The position numbers were made by a program, and so were the translations under genes. Source: Fimenecus sp045613065 (lineage in GTDB: Bacteria > Bacillota > Clostridia > Oscillospirales > Acutalibacteraceae). Taken from it: 40,214 bases of DNA. The stretch is from assembly GCA_045613065.1 (NCBI GenBank), contig JAZLAH010000034.1, positions 1 through 40,214 on the forward strand, given 5' to 3'. Below, in pieces: positions 7,366 through 15,773 of this stretch. The notes under the pieces are model-generated. The model did no database searches, had not been told where the DNA came from, and saw only the letters and a program-made list of their open reading frames with translations. Position 1 is the first letter of the stretch, and each line of letters starts with the position of its first letter.

Positions 7366-8661
7366 ATGAACGATAATAAACCATTTTTGACAGATGAAAT
7401 AAATTATCCGGAAAATACAAAAAAATACGATTTATCAAAACCACCTGTTAGACAGACAAAAAATGTTGTTAGGCTTACACATCTGTTTTCAGGTGTGTTG
7501 CTTTCTCTGCTACGAAAAGGTCATAAAATTGAGAAAATCAATATGGATGGCTTAAAACCACCATATATACTCCTTTCAAATCATATGCAATGGATGGATT
7601 TTCCTATCCTTTTCGATGCAACATATCCCGATAAGGTAAATTTAGTTGCAGCAAACCACGTGTATTATAAAGACTATGCTTTATTAGAAAAAGTTGGTTG
7701 TATGTGCACAAGAAAGTTTACAGCTGACTTATCACTTGTAAAAAACTGTCACAAGGTATTGCAGGATTATGGTGATATTTTTGCTATGTTCCCTGAAGCG
7801 AGATATTCTCCTGACGGAACACAATCTGTTCTGCCTCCTGCTATCGGAAAACTTGCAAAAAAGAATAAAGTTCCCGTAGTCATTCTTCTTAACCACGGAA
7901 ACTTTTTGAATCAGCCATTCTGGTCACATTATAAATTCAGAAAAGTGCCTTTTTATGCAACTATGAAACAGGTAATTACTGCTGAAGATATTGAAAAACT
8001 TAGTGTTGATGAAATAAACAAAATTATCGAAAAAGAATTTCAGTATGATGATTATAAATGGCAAAAGGATAATAATATTCACATTACTGAAAAATATCGT
8101 GCCGACGGACTTCACAGGATTCTTTATCAATGTCCTCACTGTATGACAGAAGGTAAAATGACAAGCAAAGGAATCCACCTTACTTGTGAACATTGTAAAA
8201 AACAATGGGAAATGACTGAACTTGGTGAACTCAAAGCACTCAAAGGTGAAACAGAGTTTTCACATATTCCTGATTGGTATAAATGGCAAAGAGAAAATAT
8301 TCGCAAAGAACTTCTTGATGGAACATACAATTATTCCGACAAAGTTCAGGTCTATGGATTCCCTGGTATTAATGAATATATCAATCTTGGTAAAGCAAAG
8401 GTCACTCACGACCTTGAAAATGGATTTATTTTGACAGGAAACTACAATGGTCAGGATTACAAAATTCAAAAACCTGCACCGTCACTTTACAGTCTGCATA
8501 TCGAGTATCAATTCAGCCACCTTAAAGGCGCAGATTGTTTTGAACTCCCTACAAAGCACGACTCCATTTACTGTATTCCAACAGAAAAATACATGATTAC
8601 AAAACTTGCTCTCGCAACAGAAGAAGCATGTAAAATCGCAAAAGAAAATGGTAGAGATTAA
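7366..8661 (+). CDS. PlsC-like acyltransferase with zinc ribbon, paralogue 2
   Basis: This is a close paralogue of the gene directly before it. It has the same order of parts: HX4D at H73-D78 (NHMQWMD), PEARYS from residue 143, and zinc-ribbon cysteines C256, C259, C274, C277, with many shared blocks such as KINMDGLKPPYI and IPDWYKWQREN. A tandem duplication is the simplest origin. The ATG is 6 bases past the TAG stop of paralogue 1 and in the same frame, with AGGAG (7358-7362) overlapping that stop, so the two are translationally close and certainly co-transcribed. The N-terminal 60 residues and the C-terminal domain differ more than the core, which suggests different acyl substrates or a heterodimer. 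Confidence 0.82.
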   Translation: MNDNKPFLTDEINYPENTKKYDLSKPPVRQTKNVVRLTHLFSGVLLSLLRKGHKIEKINMDGLKPPYILLSNHMQWMDFPILFDATYPDKVNLVAANHVYYKDYALLEKVGCMCTRKFTADLSLVKNCHKVLQDYGDIFAMFPEARYSPDGTQSVLPPAIGKLAKKNKVPVVILLNHGNFLNQPFWSHYKFRKVPFYATMKQVITAEDIEKLSVDEINKIIEKEFQYDDYKWQKDNNIHITEKYRADGLHRILYQCPHCMTEGKMTSKGIHLTCEHCKKQWEMTELGELKALKGETEFSHIPDWYKWQRENIRKELLDGTYNYSDKVQVYGFPGINEYINLGKAKVTHDLENGFILTGNYNGQDYKIQKPAPSLYSLHIEYQFSHLKGADCFELPTKHDSIYCIPTEKYMITKLALATEEACKIAKENGRD

Positions 8662-8673
8662 TTTCTCTACCAT
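8648..8673. terminator. Bidirectional terminator between convergent genes
   Basis: ATGGTAGAGA pairs perfectly with TCTCTACCAT around TTAATT and is followed by a T-run on the + strand. It contains the stop codon of the + strand acyltransferase and touches the stop codon of the - strand methyltransferase. Confidence 0.85.
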
Positions 8674-9479
8674 TATTTTTTTCTGTATATTAAAAAGTCA
8701 AAATGGATTTGTGTTGTAAATCCCTTATTTTTTATAATCTTATCCTCTGCTCCTAATTGAGTTTTAAAGTAATATGGTGTCATTTTGAAAAGGTTTACAC
8801 CCATCTCACCATCTATCGTAATTTCATTTTGTACAGACACCCTGTCAACGAAGTCAAAACCATCATATTCTATGTGCTTTTCTTCATTTTCATAAGTATT
8901 TTCATAAAGCAACTCTTTTAAACCCATCAGATGTCTTTTTCCTGGTACAGCATAAATCATATAGCCCTCTTTTTTGAGAATTCTTGATATCTCACTTTCC
9001 ACCATAGGAGCAAAGATATTCAAAGCAAGGTCAAAGCTATTATTTGATAAAGGCATATCAAAACAACTGCCTACTGCATACTTATAATTCTTATATTTCC
9101 CTGCAGCATATCTTACTGCTTCTTTAGAAATATCAAAGCCAAAAAGGTCTACATCACAGTCAAGAGTATCCAATTTACCGTCATAATATCCTTCTCCACA
9201 GCCACAATCAGCAATTGTGATTTCTTTCTTATCCTCAAAAAGAGAAGTGATTATTTCACATAACTTGTCTGTAAAACAATCGTAATATCCACCCTCGAGA
9301 AATTCTCTACGGGACAACACCATATCTTTTGAATCCCCTGGGTTGTCAGAATGCTTTTTATTTACAGGAAGCAAGTTCACATATCCCTGCTTTGCAATAT
9401 CAAAAGAGTGATTGTTTTCGCAGATATATGCTTTACCCTCAATATTCAATTTTGATTTACAAATAGGACAAATGAACAT
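8673..9479 (-). CDS. RlmA-like 23S rRNA guanine-N1 methyltransferase
   Basis: The product is 268 residues from the ATG at 9479, which has AGGTG 6 bases upstream; a GTG 9 bases earlier overlaps that ribosome site. The N-terminus has the RlmA zinc site (CPIC, then CENNHSFD), followed by the conserved GYVNLLP segment. ADCGCGEGYYDG is the S-adenosylmethionine-binding loop of a Rossmann methyltransferase. RlmA enzymes methylate G745 or G748 in hairpin 35 of 23S rRNA, next to the macrolide tunnel. It is convergent with the acyltransferases and downstream of leuS, from which a terminator separates it. Confidence 0.85.
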   Translation of the reverse strand: MFICPICKSKLNIEGKAYICENNHSFDIAKQGYVNLLPVNKKHSDNPGDSKDMVLSRREFLEGGYYDCFTDKLCEIITSLFEDKKEITIADCGCGEGYYDGKLDTLDCDVDLFGFDISKEAVRYAAGKYKNYKYAVGSCFDMPLSNNSFDLALNIFAPMVESEISRILKKEGYMIYAVPGKRHLMGLKELLYENTYENEEKHIEYDGFDFVDRVSVQNEITIDGEMGVNLFKMTPYYFKTQLGAEDKIIKNKGFTTQIHFDFLIYRKK

Positions 9480-9493
9480 AATTTTCACCTATA

Positions 9494-9524
9494 AAAAGCG
9501 GTAGAGGAGTTCCTCCACCGCCTT
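9494..9524 (-). terminator. Terminator of the leuS operon
   Basis: An 11-base stem (GCGGTAGAGGA with TCCTCCACCGC, one G-T pair) lies just past the leuS stop. The A-run at 9494-9498 becomes the U-run of the - strand transcript. Confidence 0.75.
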
Positions 9525-9531
9525 GATTTTA

Positions 9532-11940
9532 TTATTTTGCAACAATATTTACAAGTTTACCCTTAACATAGATTTCCTTGATAATATTCTTGCCGTCAAG
9601 TTCTGCTGCAACTTTTTCGTCTGCTTTTGCTGCTGCAATAGCGTCTGCCTGTTCAATGTCAGCAGGAACATTGAGCTTTGCACGGATTTTTCCGTTAATC
9701 TGAACAACGATTTCGATTGTTTCGTCAATGCACTTTGCTTCGTCAAATGTTGGCCATTCACCATCAGCAGCCATCATTTCACCATATCCGCAAACTTCCC
9801 ACATCTCTTCTGTAACGTGAGGAGCAAATGGATTAACGAGGAGAAGAAGTGCTTTGAGTTCAGCCTAATTGATTGAACCCTTTGTATAAATTGCATTAAG
9901 AAGAGTCATAAGTGCTGCAATTGCAGTATTATACTTAAGTGCTTCAATATCTTCTGTAACTTTCTTGATTGTCTTGTGGAATGAAGAAGAAAGTTCCTTT
10001 GAGAATTCGTCACCATCTGTGAGAATTTCCTGTAAGTTCCAGATTCTGTCAACAAATCTCTTACAACCCTTAACTGAATTTTCTGACCAAGGAGCAGCCT
10101 GTTCATAGTCACCCATAAAGAGTACGTATGTACGAAGAACGTCAGCACCGAATACATCAACAACTTCATTAGGGTCAATAACATTACCACGAGATTTACT
10201 CATCTTTACACCGTCAGGTCCAAGGATAAGACCCTGAGCTGTTCTCTTTGCATATGGTTCTGCATGAGGTACTGCACCGATGTCATAAAGGAACTTGTGC
10301 CAGAAACGAGAATAGATAAGGTGACGTGTAACGTGTTCCATACCACCATTGTACCAGTCAACTGGCATCCAGTAGTTAAGTTTATCCATATCAGCAAGAC
10401 ATTCGTCATTGTGTGGGTCAATATATCTTAAGAAATACCATGATGAACCTGCCCACTGTGGCATTGTATCAGTTTCACGCTTAGCATCGCCACCACATTT
10501 TGGACACTTGCAGTTTACATAAGAATCAATCTTTGCAAGAGGGCTTTCGCCATCTGTACCTGGTTCAAAGTTTTCAACTTCAGGAAGTCTTAATGGAAGT
10601 TCTTCATAAGGAACAGCAACCATACCACACTTGTCACAATGTACAATTGGAATTGGTTCACCCCAATAACGCTGACGGTTAAATGCCCAGTCCTTCATCT
10701 TGTACTGAACGCCACCTTCACCGATGCCTTTATCCTGTAAGAAGTCAATCATCTTTGCGATTGAATCTTTTTTATTATCAATACCGTTAAGGAAGTCAGA
10801 GTTAACCATTTCACCGTCGCCAGCATAAGCAGCCTCGTTGATGTCTCCACCCTTGATAACCTCAATAATGTCGATACCAAATTTCTTTGCAAAGTCATAG
10901 TCACGGTCATCGTGTGCAGGAACAGCCATAATAGCACCTGTACCGTAGCCCATCATAACATAGTCAGATATGTAAATTGGAATATCCTTACCATTTACAG
11001 GGTTCTTTGCAGTAATTCCTGCAATCTTAACACCTGTCTTATCCTTAACAAGCTGTGTACGTTCAAACTCTGTCTTCTTTGCACATTCTGTTCTGTATGC
11101 GAGAATTTCGTCCATATTAGAAATCTTATCAGCATATTTGTCGATAATTGGATGCTCAGGAGCCATAACCATAAATGTTACACCAAAAAGAGTATCAGGA
11201 CGAGTTGTGTAAATCTTGAGTTCTTCAGGAATTTCGTTAAGATTGAAGTTAACGAAAGCACCACGTGATTTACCAATCCAGTTTACCTGCTGAAGCTTGA
11301 TGTTTGGAAGATAATCAACGTCGTTAAGACCTTCAAGAAGCTTGTCAGCATACTCTGTAATTCTTAAGTACCAAACGTCCTTTGACTTTTGAACAACATC
11401 GCTGTGACAGATATCGCACTTACCACCCTGTGAGTCTTCGTTTGAAAGAACAACTTTACAAGAAGGACAATAGTTAACAAGAGTCTTATCACGGAAAGCA
11501 AGTCCGTTTTCAAACATCTTAAGGAAAATCCACTGTGTCCACTTATAATATTTATCGTCAGTTGTATCAACAACTCTTGAATAGTCAAATGAGAAACCAA
11601 CTCTCTTTAACTGACTTGTGAACTTTTCAATGTTCATATCAGTTACTTTTCTTGGGTGGATACCTGTTTTAATAGCATAGTTTTCTGTTGGAAGACCATA
11701 AGCGTCAAAACCGATTGGGAACAATACATTGTAACCCTGGAGTCTTCTTTTTCTTGATACAACTTCAAGACCTGAGTAAGCCTTGATGTGACCAACGTGC
11801 ATACCCGCACCTGATGGATATGGGAATTCAACAAGACCGTAGAATTTAGGCTTATCAGAATTATCCTGAGCCTCAAAAACCTTTGCTTCTTCCCATTTTG
11901 ATTGCCACTTTTGTTCGGTAGCTTTAAAATCGTAATTCAT
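9532..11940 (-). CDS. leuS: Leucyl-tRNA synthetase, interrupted by one in-frame amber codon
   Basis: The class I synthetase charges tRNA-Leu. The HIGH motif is HVGH at residues 48-51 and KMSKS is at 579-583. An editing (CP1) insertion lies between them, along with a four-cysteine zinc segment (CPSC..CDIC). Residue 692 is encoded by TAG (9865-9867); reading on gives AELKALLLLVNPFAPHVTEEMW and the normal C-terminal domain to a TAA at 9532, for 802 codons, the usual length for the family. There is no frameshift and everything downstream is conserved in appearance. If the amber codon stops translation, the protein loses about 110 residues of the anticodon-binding and C-terminal domains. The ATG follows AGAAGG. 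It is the last gene of the yhbY-nadD-yqeK-rsfS cluster. Confidence 0.92.
9865..9867 (-). other. In-frame TAG within leuS
   Basis: On the - strand the codons read ATC AAT TAG GCT GAA. The frame before and after the TAG is the same, so one base change (for example AAG to TAG) accounts for the break. Confidence 0.9.
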
Positions 11941-12043
11941 ATATATAACCTTCTTTAAAGATATTTTTTCTGTTTTAGTACTTCGGTCAATTTACAAACC
12001 AAAGTATATCACGCAGATCAGCGAAGACTACTCGTCAAGATGA

Positions 12044-12400
12044 TTAATCTTCTGTGATTATTCCGCTGATGTCATATTCCTTTGCATCACCCCAGAGGTG
12101 TTCAAGACTGTAAAGTTCTCTCTGGTCAGGTGTGAAAAGGTGAACAACTACTGTGCCATAGTCAAGCAAAATCCAGCCTGTTGATTTACCCTCAACATTT
12201 CTTGGTTCAACGCCCTGTTTTGTAAGTGCATCCTGAACTTCGTCTGAAAGTGCACGGATATGAGTACCTGAAGTACCTGTTGCAATTACAAAATAGTCTG
12301 CAACTGAAGTAAGTTCAGTAATTTCAAGTGATTTTATGTTAGTTGCTTTCTTGCTATCAAGAGTAGCAACTATATTTTTCATAAGTTCTGTTCTTTCCAT
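12044..12400 (-). CDS. rsfS: Ribosomal silencing factor RsfS
   Basis: At 118 residues it has the usual length and motifs of the RsfS/Iojap family: ADYFVIATGTSGTHIRALSDEV and the C-terminal block WILLDYGTVVVHLF. RsfS binds L14 and blocks joining of the ribosomal subunits when nutrients run low. Its ATG directly follows the TAA of yqeK, so the two are co-translated. Downstream there is a 103-base gap before leuS that holds an imperfect hairpin, with no credible terminator. Confidence 0.95.
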   Translation of the reverse strand: MERTELMKNIVATLDSKKATNIKSLEITELTSVADYFVIATGTSGTHIRALSDEVQDALTKQGVEPRNVEGKSTGWILLDYGTVVVHLFTPDQRELYSLEHLWGDAKEYDISGIITED

Positions 12401-12976
12401 TTATTTTATCCTTTCTGCAAGGTAATTATAGGCTTTTACTGTGTCAGTATGAATAAGCTTATATTTCCTTGCGTTATCCTCTATTGTAAAGGATAACCCT
12501 CTTAATAAGGTTTTATCTAAGTTTTCTTCTGCCAATTCACGGACTTCCTGAACATCGGGATATTCCCTGTCATCTGACACCAAATCAGCAACATAAATGA
12601 TTTTTTCAAACAACGACATATTTTCTTTACCTGTCGTATGCCAACGAACTGCCGAAAGTAATTCCTCATCAGTCATACCAAGTTTTTTTCTCAAGTAAAC
12701 TTCGCCTGCTATTGCATGTAAAGTAACTGTTATTGCTTTTTCACTGCTTGACAGCACCTGACCATCGTTTTCAATCAATTCGAGCATTTTTTCTACAGAC
12801 TCATTCTTCATAATATCGTGAACAAGTCCTGCTGTATATGCCTTTTCAGGGTCCGAACCAAATTTTTCAGCTAAATGCTTTGCTTTTTCAGCAACACAAA
12901 TTGAATGATAAAGCCTTTTGGGAGTAAGTCGTGTTTTGATTATATCAAAAAATTCAGCGTTTCTTTCCGTAACCAT
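12401..12976 (-). CDS. yqeK: YqeK-type HD-domain phosphohydrolase
   Basis: The metal-binding HD motifs are the H of YHSICVAEKA and the HD of AGLVHDIMK, with a later H and D in VRWHTTGKENMSLFEKIIYVADLVSDDR. YqeK proteins hydrolyse diadenosine tetraphosphate symmetrically to ADP, and the gene almost always lies between nadD and rsfS, as here. I chose the ATG at 12976 (191 residues), which overlaps nadD by 23 bases, with GGAG about 13 bases upstream. A longer start at 13027 would overlap nadD further without a better ribosome site. Confidence 0.9.
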   Translation of the reverse strand: MVTERNAEFFDIIKTRLTPKRLYHSICVAEKAKHLAEKFGSDPEKAYTAGLVHDIMKNESVEKMLELIENDGQVLSSSEKAITVTLHAIAGEVYLRKKLGMTDEELLSAVRWHTTGKENMSLFEKIIYVADLVSDDREYPDVQEVRELAEENLDKTLLRGLSFTIEDNARKYKLIHTDTVKAYNYLAERIK

Positions 12977-13583
12977 ATAACTTGTTTTGCTCCATATATT
13001 CAATAATTTCAGGGTCAACAAGTCCATAAAGGCTCTTATCCATATTTATTCTTTCCCTGATTTCACTTGAACTTACCTCATAAGCATCAAGAAGTGAAAT
13101 ATGTACACTCTTTGAATCAAGTTCAGGCATATAAATACCCAACTGCTCAAAAGCATAAGCACGAAGCTTCTGGATATTTTCATCATTATCACGAGAAGCA
13201 ACACAAATCTTACATTTTTCAAGTAATTCCTTGTGCTTATACCACTTATGGAAAATAAGGAACATATCTGAACCGATAATCAAATGAAGTTGGTCATTAG
13301 GATACTTTTTCATAAGTTCATTAACTGTGAAAATAGTATAACTGTCAGTTTCTCTGTCCATTTCCATTGTGCTGATTTCATACATAGGTTCACTGAATGC
13401 GAGTTTACACATTGCTACTCTATGATGATTGTCAGCTAAATCGTCGCAACGCTTATGTGTAGGAATTTTGTTTGGAATGACAATGACTTTATCAAGTCCC
13501 AATTCAGATGCCATTCTGTCAACCATTCTCTTATGTCCTTTATGAGGTGGATTGAATGTTCCGCCAAAGATACCTATTTTCAT
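12954..13583 (-). CDS. nadD: Nicotinate-nucleotide adenylyltransferase
   Basis: NadD joins ATP and nicotinate mononucleotide to form deamido-NAD in NAD synthesis. GGTFNPPHKGH at residues 7-17 is the nucleotidyltransferase signature, and VSSSEIRERI near residue 170 is the second ATP-binding motif. The length of 209 residues is normal. The start lies 2 bases past the yhbY stop, with GGAAG upstream, and the 3' end overlaps yqeK by 23 bases. Confidence 0.95.
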   Translation of the reverse strand: MKIGIFGGTFNPPHKGHKRMVDRMASELGLDKVIVIPNKIPTHKRCDDLADNHHRVAMCKLAFSEPMYEISTMEMDRETDSYTIFTVNELMKKYPNDQLHLIIGSDMFLIFHKWYKHKELLEKCKICVASRDNDENIQKLRAYAFEQLGIYMPELDSKSVHISLLDAYEVSSSEIRERINMDKSLYGLVDPEIIEYMEQNKLYGYGKKR

Positions 13584-13585
13584 AA

Positions 13586-13888
13586 TTATTTTCTTCCCTT
13601 TTTCTTTTCGTCTTTATGAAGTTCAGGATTATAACGATAGAATATCATACTACCACCGATTACACCAACACAGTCACTGTTTGTTGCTTCTGCTAACTGC
13701 TGTGCAATAACCTTTGGTTTTTCAGGGCTTGTTTCCAAAAGCACCTTGATTTTAATAAGTTCACGAGCTTTAAGTGCGTCATCAGTCTGCTTTATAAGTG
13801 CATCTGAAATTCCGCCTTTGCCAACCTGAAATAATGCCTGAAGTCCATTTGCTTGACTTCTCCAATATGCTCTTTCTTTACTTGTCAT
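13586..13888 (-). CDS. yhbY: YhbY-type CRM-domain RNA-binding protein
   Basis: This 100-residue protein consists of one CRM domain. The GxxG loop appears as VGKGG and is followed by ALKARELIKIKVL, and the C-terminal strand is VGVIGGSMIFYR. Family members associate with pre-50S ribosomal particles. A basic tail (KDEKKKGRK) ends the protein. The ATG has TAGGAGAA upstream and is 1 base after the rdgB stop. Confidence 0.92.
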   Translation of the reverse strand: MTSKERAYWRSQANGLQALFQVGKGGISDALIKQTDDALKARELIKIKVLLETSPEKPKVIAQQLAEATNSDCVGVIGGSMIFYRYNPELHKDEKKKGRK

Positions 13889-13889
13889 A

Positions 13890-14483
13890 TTATTCTCCTA
13901 AATACTTTGGTAATTCTTCTACAAATTTTCTTAATGCATTTCCTCGATGACTAACCTTGTCCTTTTCTTCTGCTGAAAGTTCACCAAATGTCTTTTCACC
14001 AACAAGGAACACAGGGTCATAACCAAAACCACCGTTTCCGTGTACTTCGTGAGCAATAACGCCCTCACAAGTGCCACGAACTGTAAAACTCCTTCCATCA
14101 GGGAAACAACAGCATACACAACTTACAAATCGTGCTGTTCTTTCACAATCCGGAACATCTTTCATAAGACCTAAAAGTTTTTTGTTATTCTTTGCATCAT
14201 TTCCGTGTTCACCACCAAAACGAGCTGAATAAACTCCCGGTGCACCATCAAGGAAATCAACCATAAGTCCTGAATCGTCTGCAACACAGACCATTCCACT
14301 TTCCTTACAACCACTGTCAGCCTTTAAGAATGCATTTTCTTCAAAAGTTTCTCCTGTTTCATCAACTTCGGAGAGTTCGATTCCTGCCATATCAGCAGTT
14401 AAAACATTTATACCAAGTGGAGAGAGTATTCTCTGTAACTCCGCCTGTTTTTTCATATTATGAGTTGCGATTAAAAAGTCCAA
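13890..14483 (-). CDS. rdgB: RdgB/HAM1 non-canonical purine NTP pyrophosphatase
   Basis: It hydrolyses dITP, ITP and XTP to their monophosphates and so cleans the nucleotide pool. The signature ATHNMKKQAEL is at residues 6-16, and VADDSGLMVDFLDGAPGVYSARF is the central family block; GFGYDPVF and SHRGNALRKF complete it. The length of 197 residues is normal. The start is TTG at 14483, with AGAAGGGG a few bases upstream. The first 26 bases lie inside the 3' end of ftsY, in another frame, so translation is likely coupled. Confidence 0.94.
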   Translation of the reverse strand: MDFLIATHNMKKQAELQRILSPLGINVLTADMAGIELSEVDETGETFEENAFLKADSGCKESGMVCVADDSGLMVDFLDGAPGVYSARFGGEHGNDAKNNKKLLGLMKDVPDCERTARFVSCVCCCFPDGRSFTVRGTCEGVIAHEVHGNGGFGYDPVFLVGEKTFGELSAEEKDKVSHRGNALRKFVEELPKYLGE

Positions 14484-15627
14484 AGAATCCCCTTCTCTTC
14501 TTTTCTTTCTTTTCTGGTTCAGGTTCAGATTCAGTTTCTGTCTCTGTTACCTTTTCTTCCTGTTCGAGTCCTGAATCATCTGTTTCGGCATCTTCTTCAG
14601 TTCCTCCAACATCTTCAGAGGAGAGTTCTTCTTGTAAAATATCTTCATTAACTTCTTCGAGTTCTTCTTTGCTCTCTTCAATAATTTCAATCTGAATATC
14701 CTCCTCTTCCTTGTACTCTATCTTATCAAACAATCCGTCTGCAAAAGCAGCAGGTTTGAATGGTTGCAAATCGTCAATCTGTTCACCGACACCGATAAAC
14801 TTAACAGGAATTCCAAGTTCATTCTTGATTGCAAGAACAACACCACCACGAGCTGTACCATCAAGTTTTGTAAGAACAATACCTGTGATTTCTGCAACTG
14901 ACTGGAATTCACGAGCCTGATTAACTGCATTCTGTCCCGTTGTTGCATCAAGCACCAACAAAACCTCACGGTCAGAGTATGGTAATTCACGGTCAATAAC
15001 TCTGTAAATCTTATTAAGCTCGTCCATAAGATTTTTCTTGTTATGAAGTCGTCCTGCAGTATCAATAATGATGATTTCACTATCTCTTGCCTTTGCTGCA
15101 CCGATTGTGTCGAATACAACTGCAGCAGGATCAGCACCTTCCTTGTGCTTGATAATATCAACACCTGCACGGTCAGCCCAAATCTGGAGCTGGTCAATAG
15201 CTGCAGCACGGAAAGTATCAGCAGCACCGAGGATAACACTCTTGCCTTGTGCTTTATACATAGCAGCCATTTTACCGATTGTTGTTGTCTTACCAACACC
15301 ATTTACACCGATAACAAGGATGATTGATGGCACTGTGATAAGTCCCATATCTTCGCCACCATAAAGCATTTCAGAAATGATATCCTTAATCTTCTGACGA
15401 ACTTCATTGGCATCTTTGATTTTACCTTTTTCTGCTTCTTCACGAAGTTTCTGTGTAATTTCAACGGCAGTTGTAACACCAACGTCACCCATTACAAGAA
15501 TCTCTTCAAGTTCAGTATAAAGGTCGTCTGTAATTTCGTCGAAGCTATCGAGCATATCATCAATAGCTCCTGCCATTTTATTTCTTGTCTTTGTAAGACC
15601 AAAGTTAATTTTCTTAAAAATTCCCAT
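14458..15627 (-). CDS. ftsY: Signal recognition particle receptor FtsY with C-terminal acidic tail
   Basis: Residues 1-303 are the NG GTPase core: GVNGVGKTT at 107-115, DTFRAAAIDQL at 137-147, DTAGR at 189-193, TKLDGTARGG at 253-262, GVGEQIDDLQPF at 279-290. FtsY docks SRP-bound ribosomes at the membrane. In E. coli an acidic A domain and a basic/aromatic targeting motif come before the core. Here nothing comes before it, and residues 304-389 form an acidic tail ending in KKEKKRRGFFGLFNR (373-387), very like the E. coli N-terminal KKRGFF motif. The tail is in one continuous frame and its last codons overlap rdgB. The ATG follows AAAGGAATATC. Confidence 0.95.
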   Translation of the reverse strand: MGIFKKINFGLTKTRNKMAGAIDDMLDSFDEITDDLYTELEEILVMGDVGVTTAVEITQKLREEAEKGKIKDANEVRQKIKDIISEMLYGGEDMGLITVPSIILVIGVNGVGKTTTIGKMAAMYKAQGKSVILGAADTFRAAAIDQLQIWADRAGVDIIKHKEGADPAAVVFDTIGAAKARDSEIIIIDTAGRLHNKKNLMDELNKIYRVIDRELPYSDREVLLVLDATTGQNAVNQAREFQSVAEITGIVLTKLDGTARGGVVLAIKNELGIPVKFIGVGEQIDDLQPFKPAAFADGLFDKIEYKEEEDIQIEIIEESKEELEEVNEDILQEELSSEDVGGTEEDAETDDSGLEQEEKVTETETESEPEPEKKEKKRRGFFGLFNRNS

Positions 15628-15673
15628 AATGATATTCCTTTGTTTAACTCATTATTTTAAATATATGTATCGT

Positions 15674-15773
15674 AGCCTTAGTTTGCCTGTATTGTGCTTT
15701 TTTGCGATGGCGAAGTGTATGAAGATACACGAGTTACCGTCGCGAAAAAGTGCAGGACGGGTAAAATTAGGCG
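15674..15773. repeat. Long imperfect palindrome at the smc 3' end
   Basis: The left arm GCCTTAGTTTGCC and the right arm ending GGTAAAATTAGGC are imperfect inversions that continue inward for about 45 bases (GTGCTTTTTTGCGATGG against CCGTCGCGAAAAAGTGC) to a short centre near 15720. On the - strand the first bases of the element, GCCTAA, supply the last sense codon and the stop of smc. It fills most of the 139-base gap between smc and ftsY. A dispersed palindromic repeat is more likely than a terminator because there is no U-run. Confidence 0.7.

Noticed and set aside
9523..9876. 117-codon open frame antisense to the leuS end
   Set aside because: It is cysteine- and phenylalanine-rich in the manner of antisense frames and the other strand is clear LeuRS.
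11941..12043. T-box leader before leuS
   Set aside because: The gap is only 103 bases, lacks the T-box sequence and a terminator, and lies within an operon.
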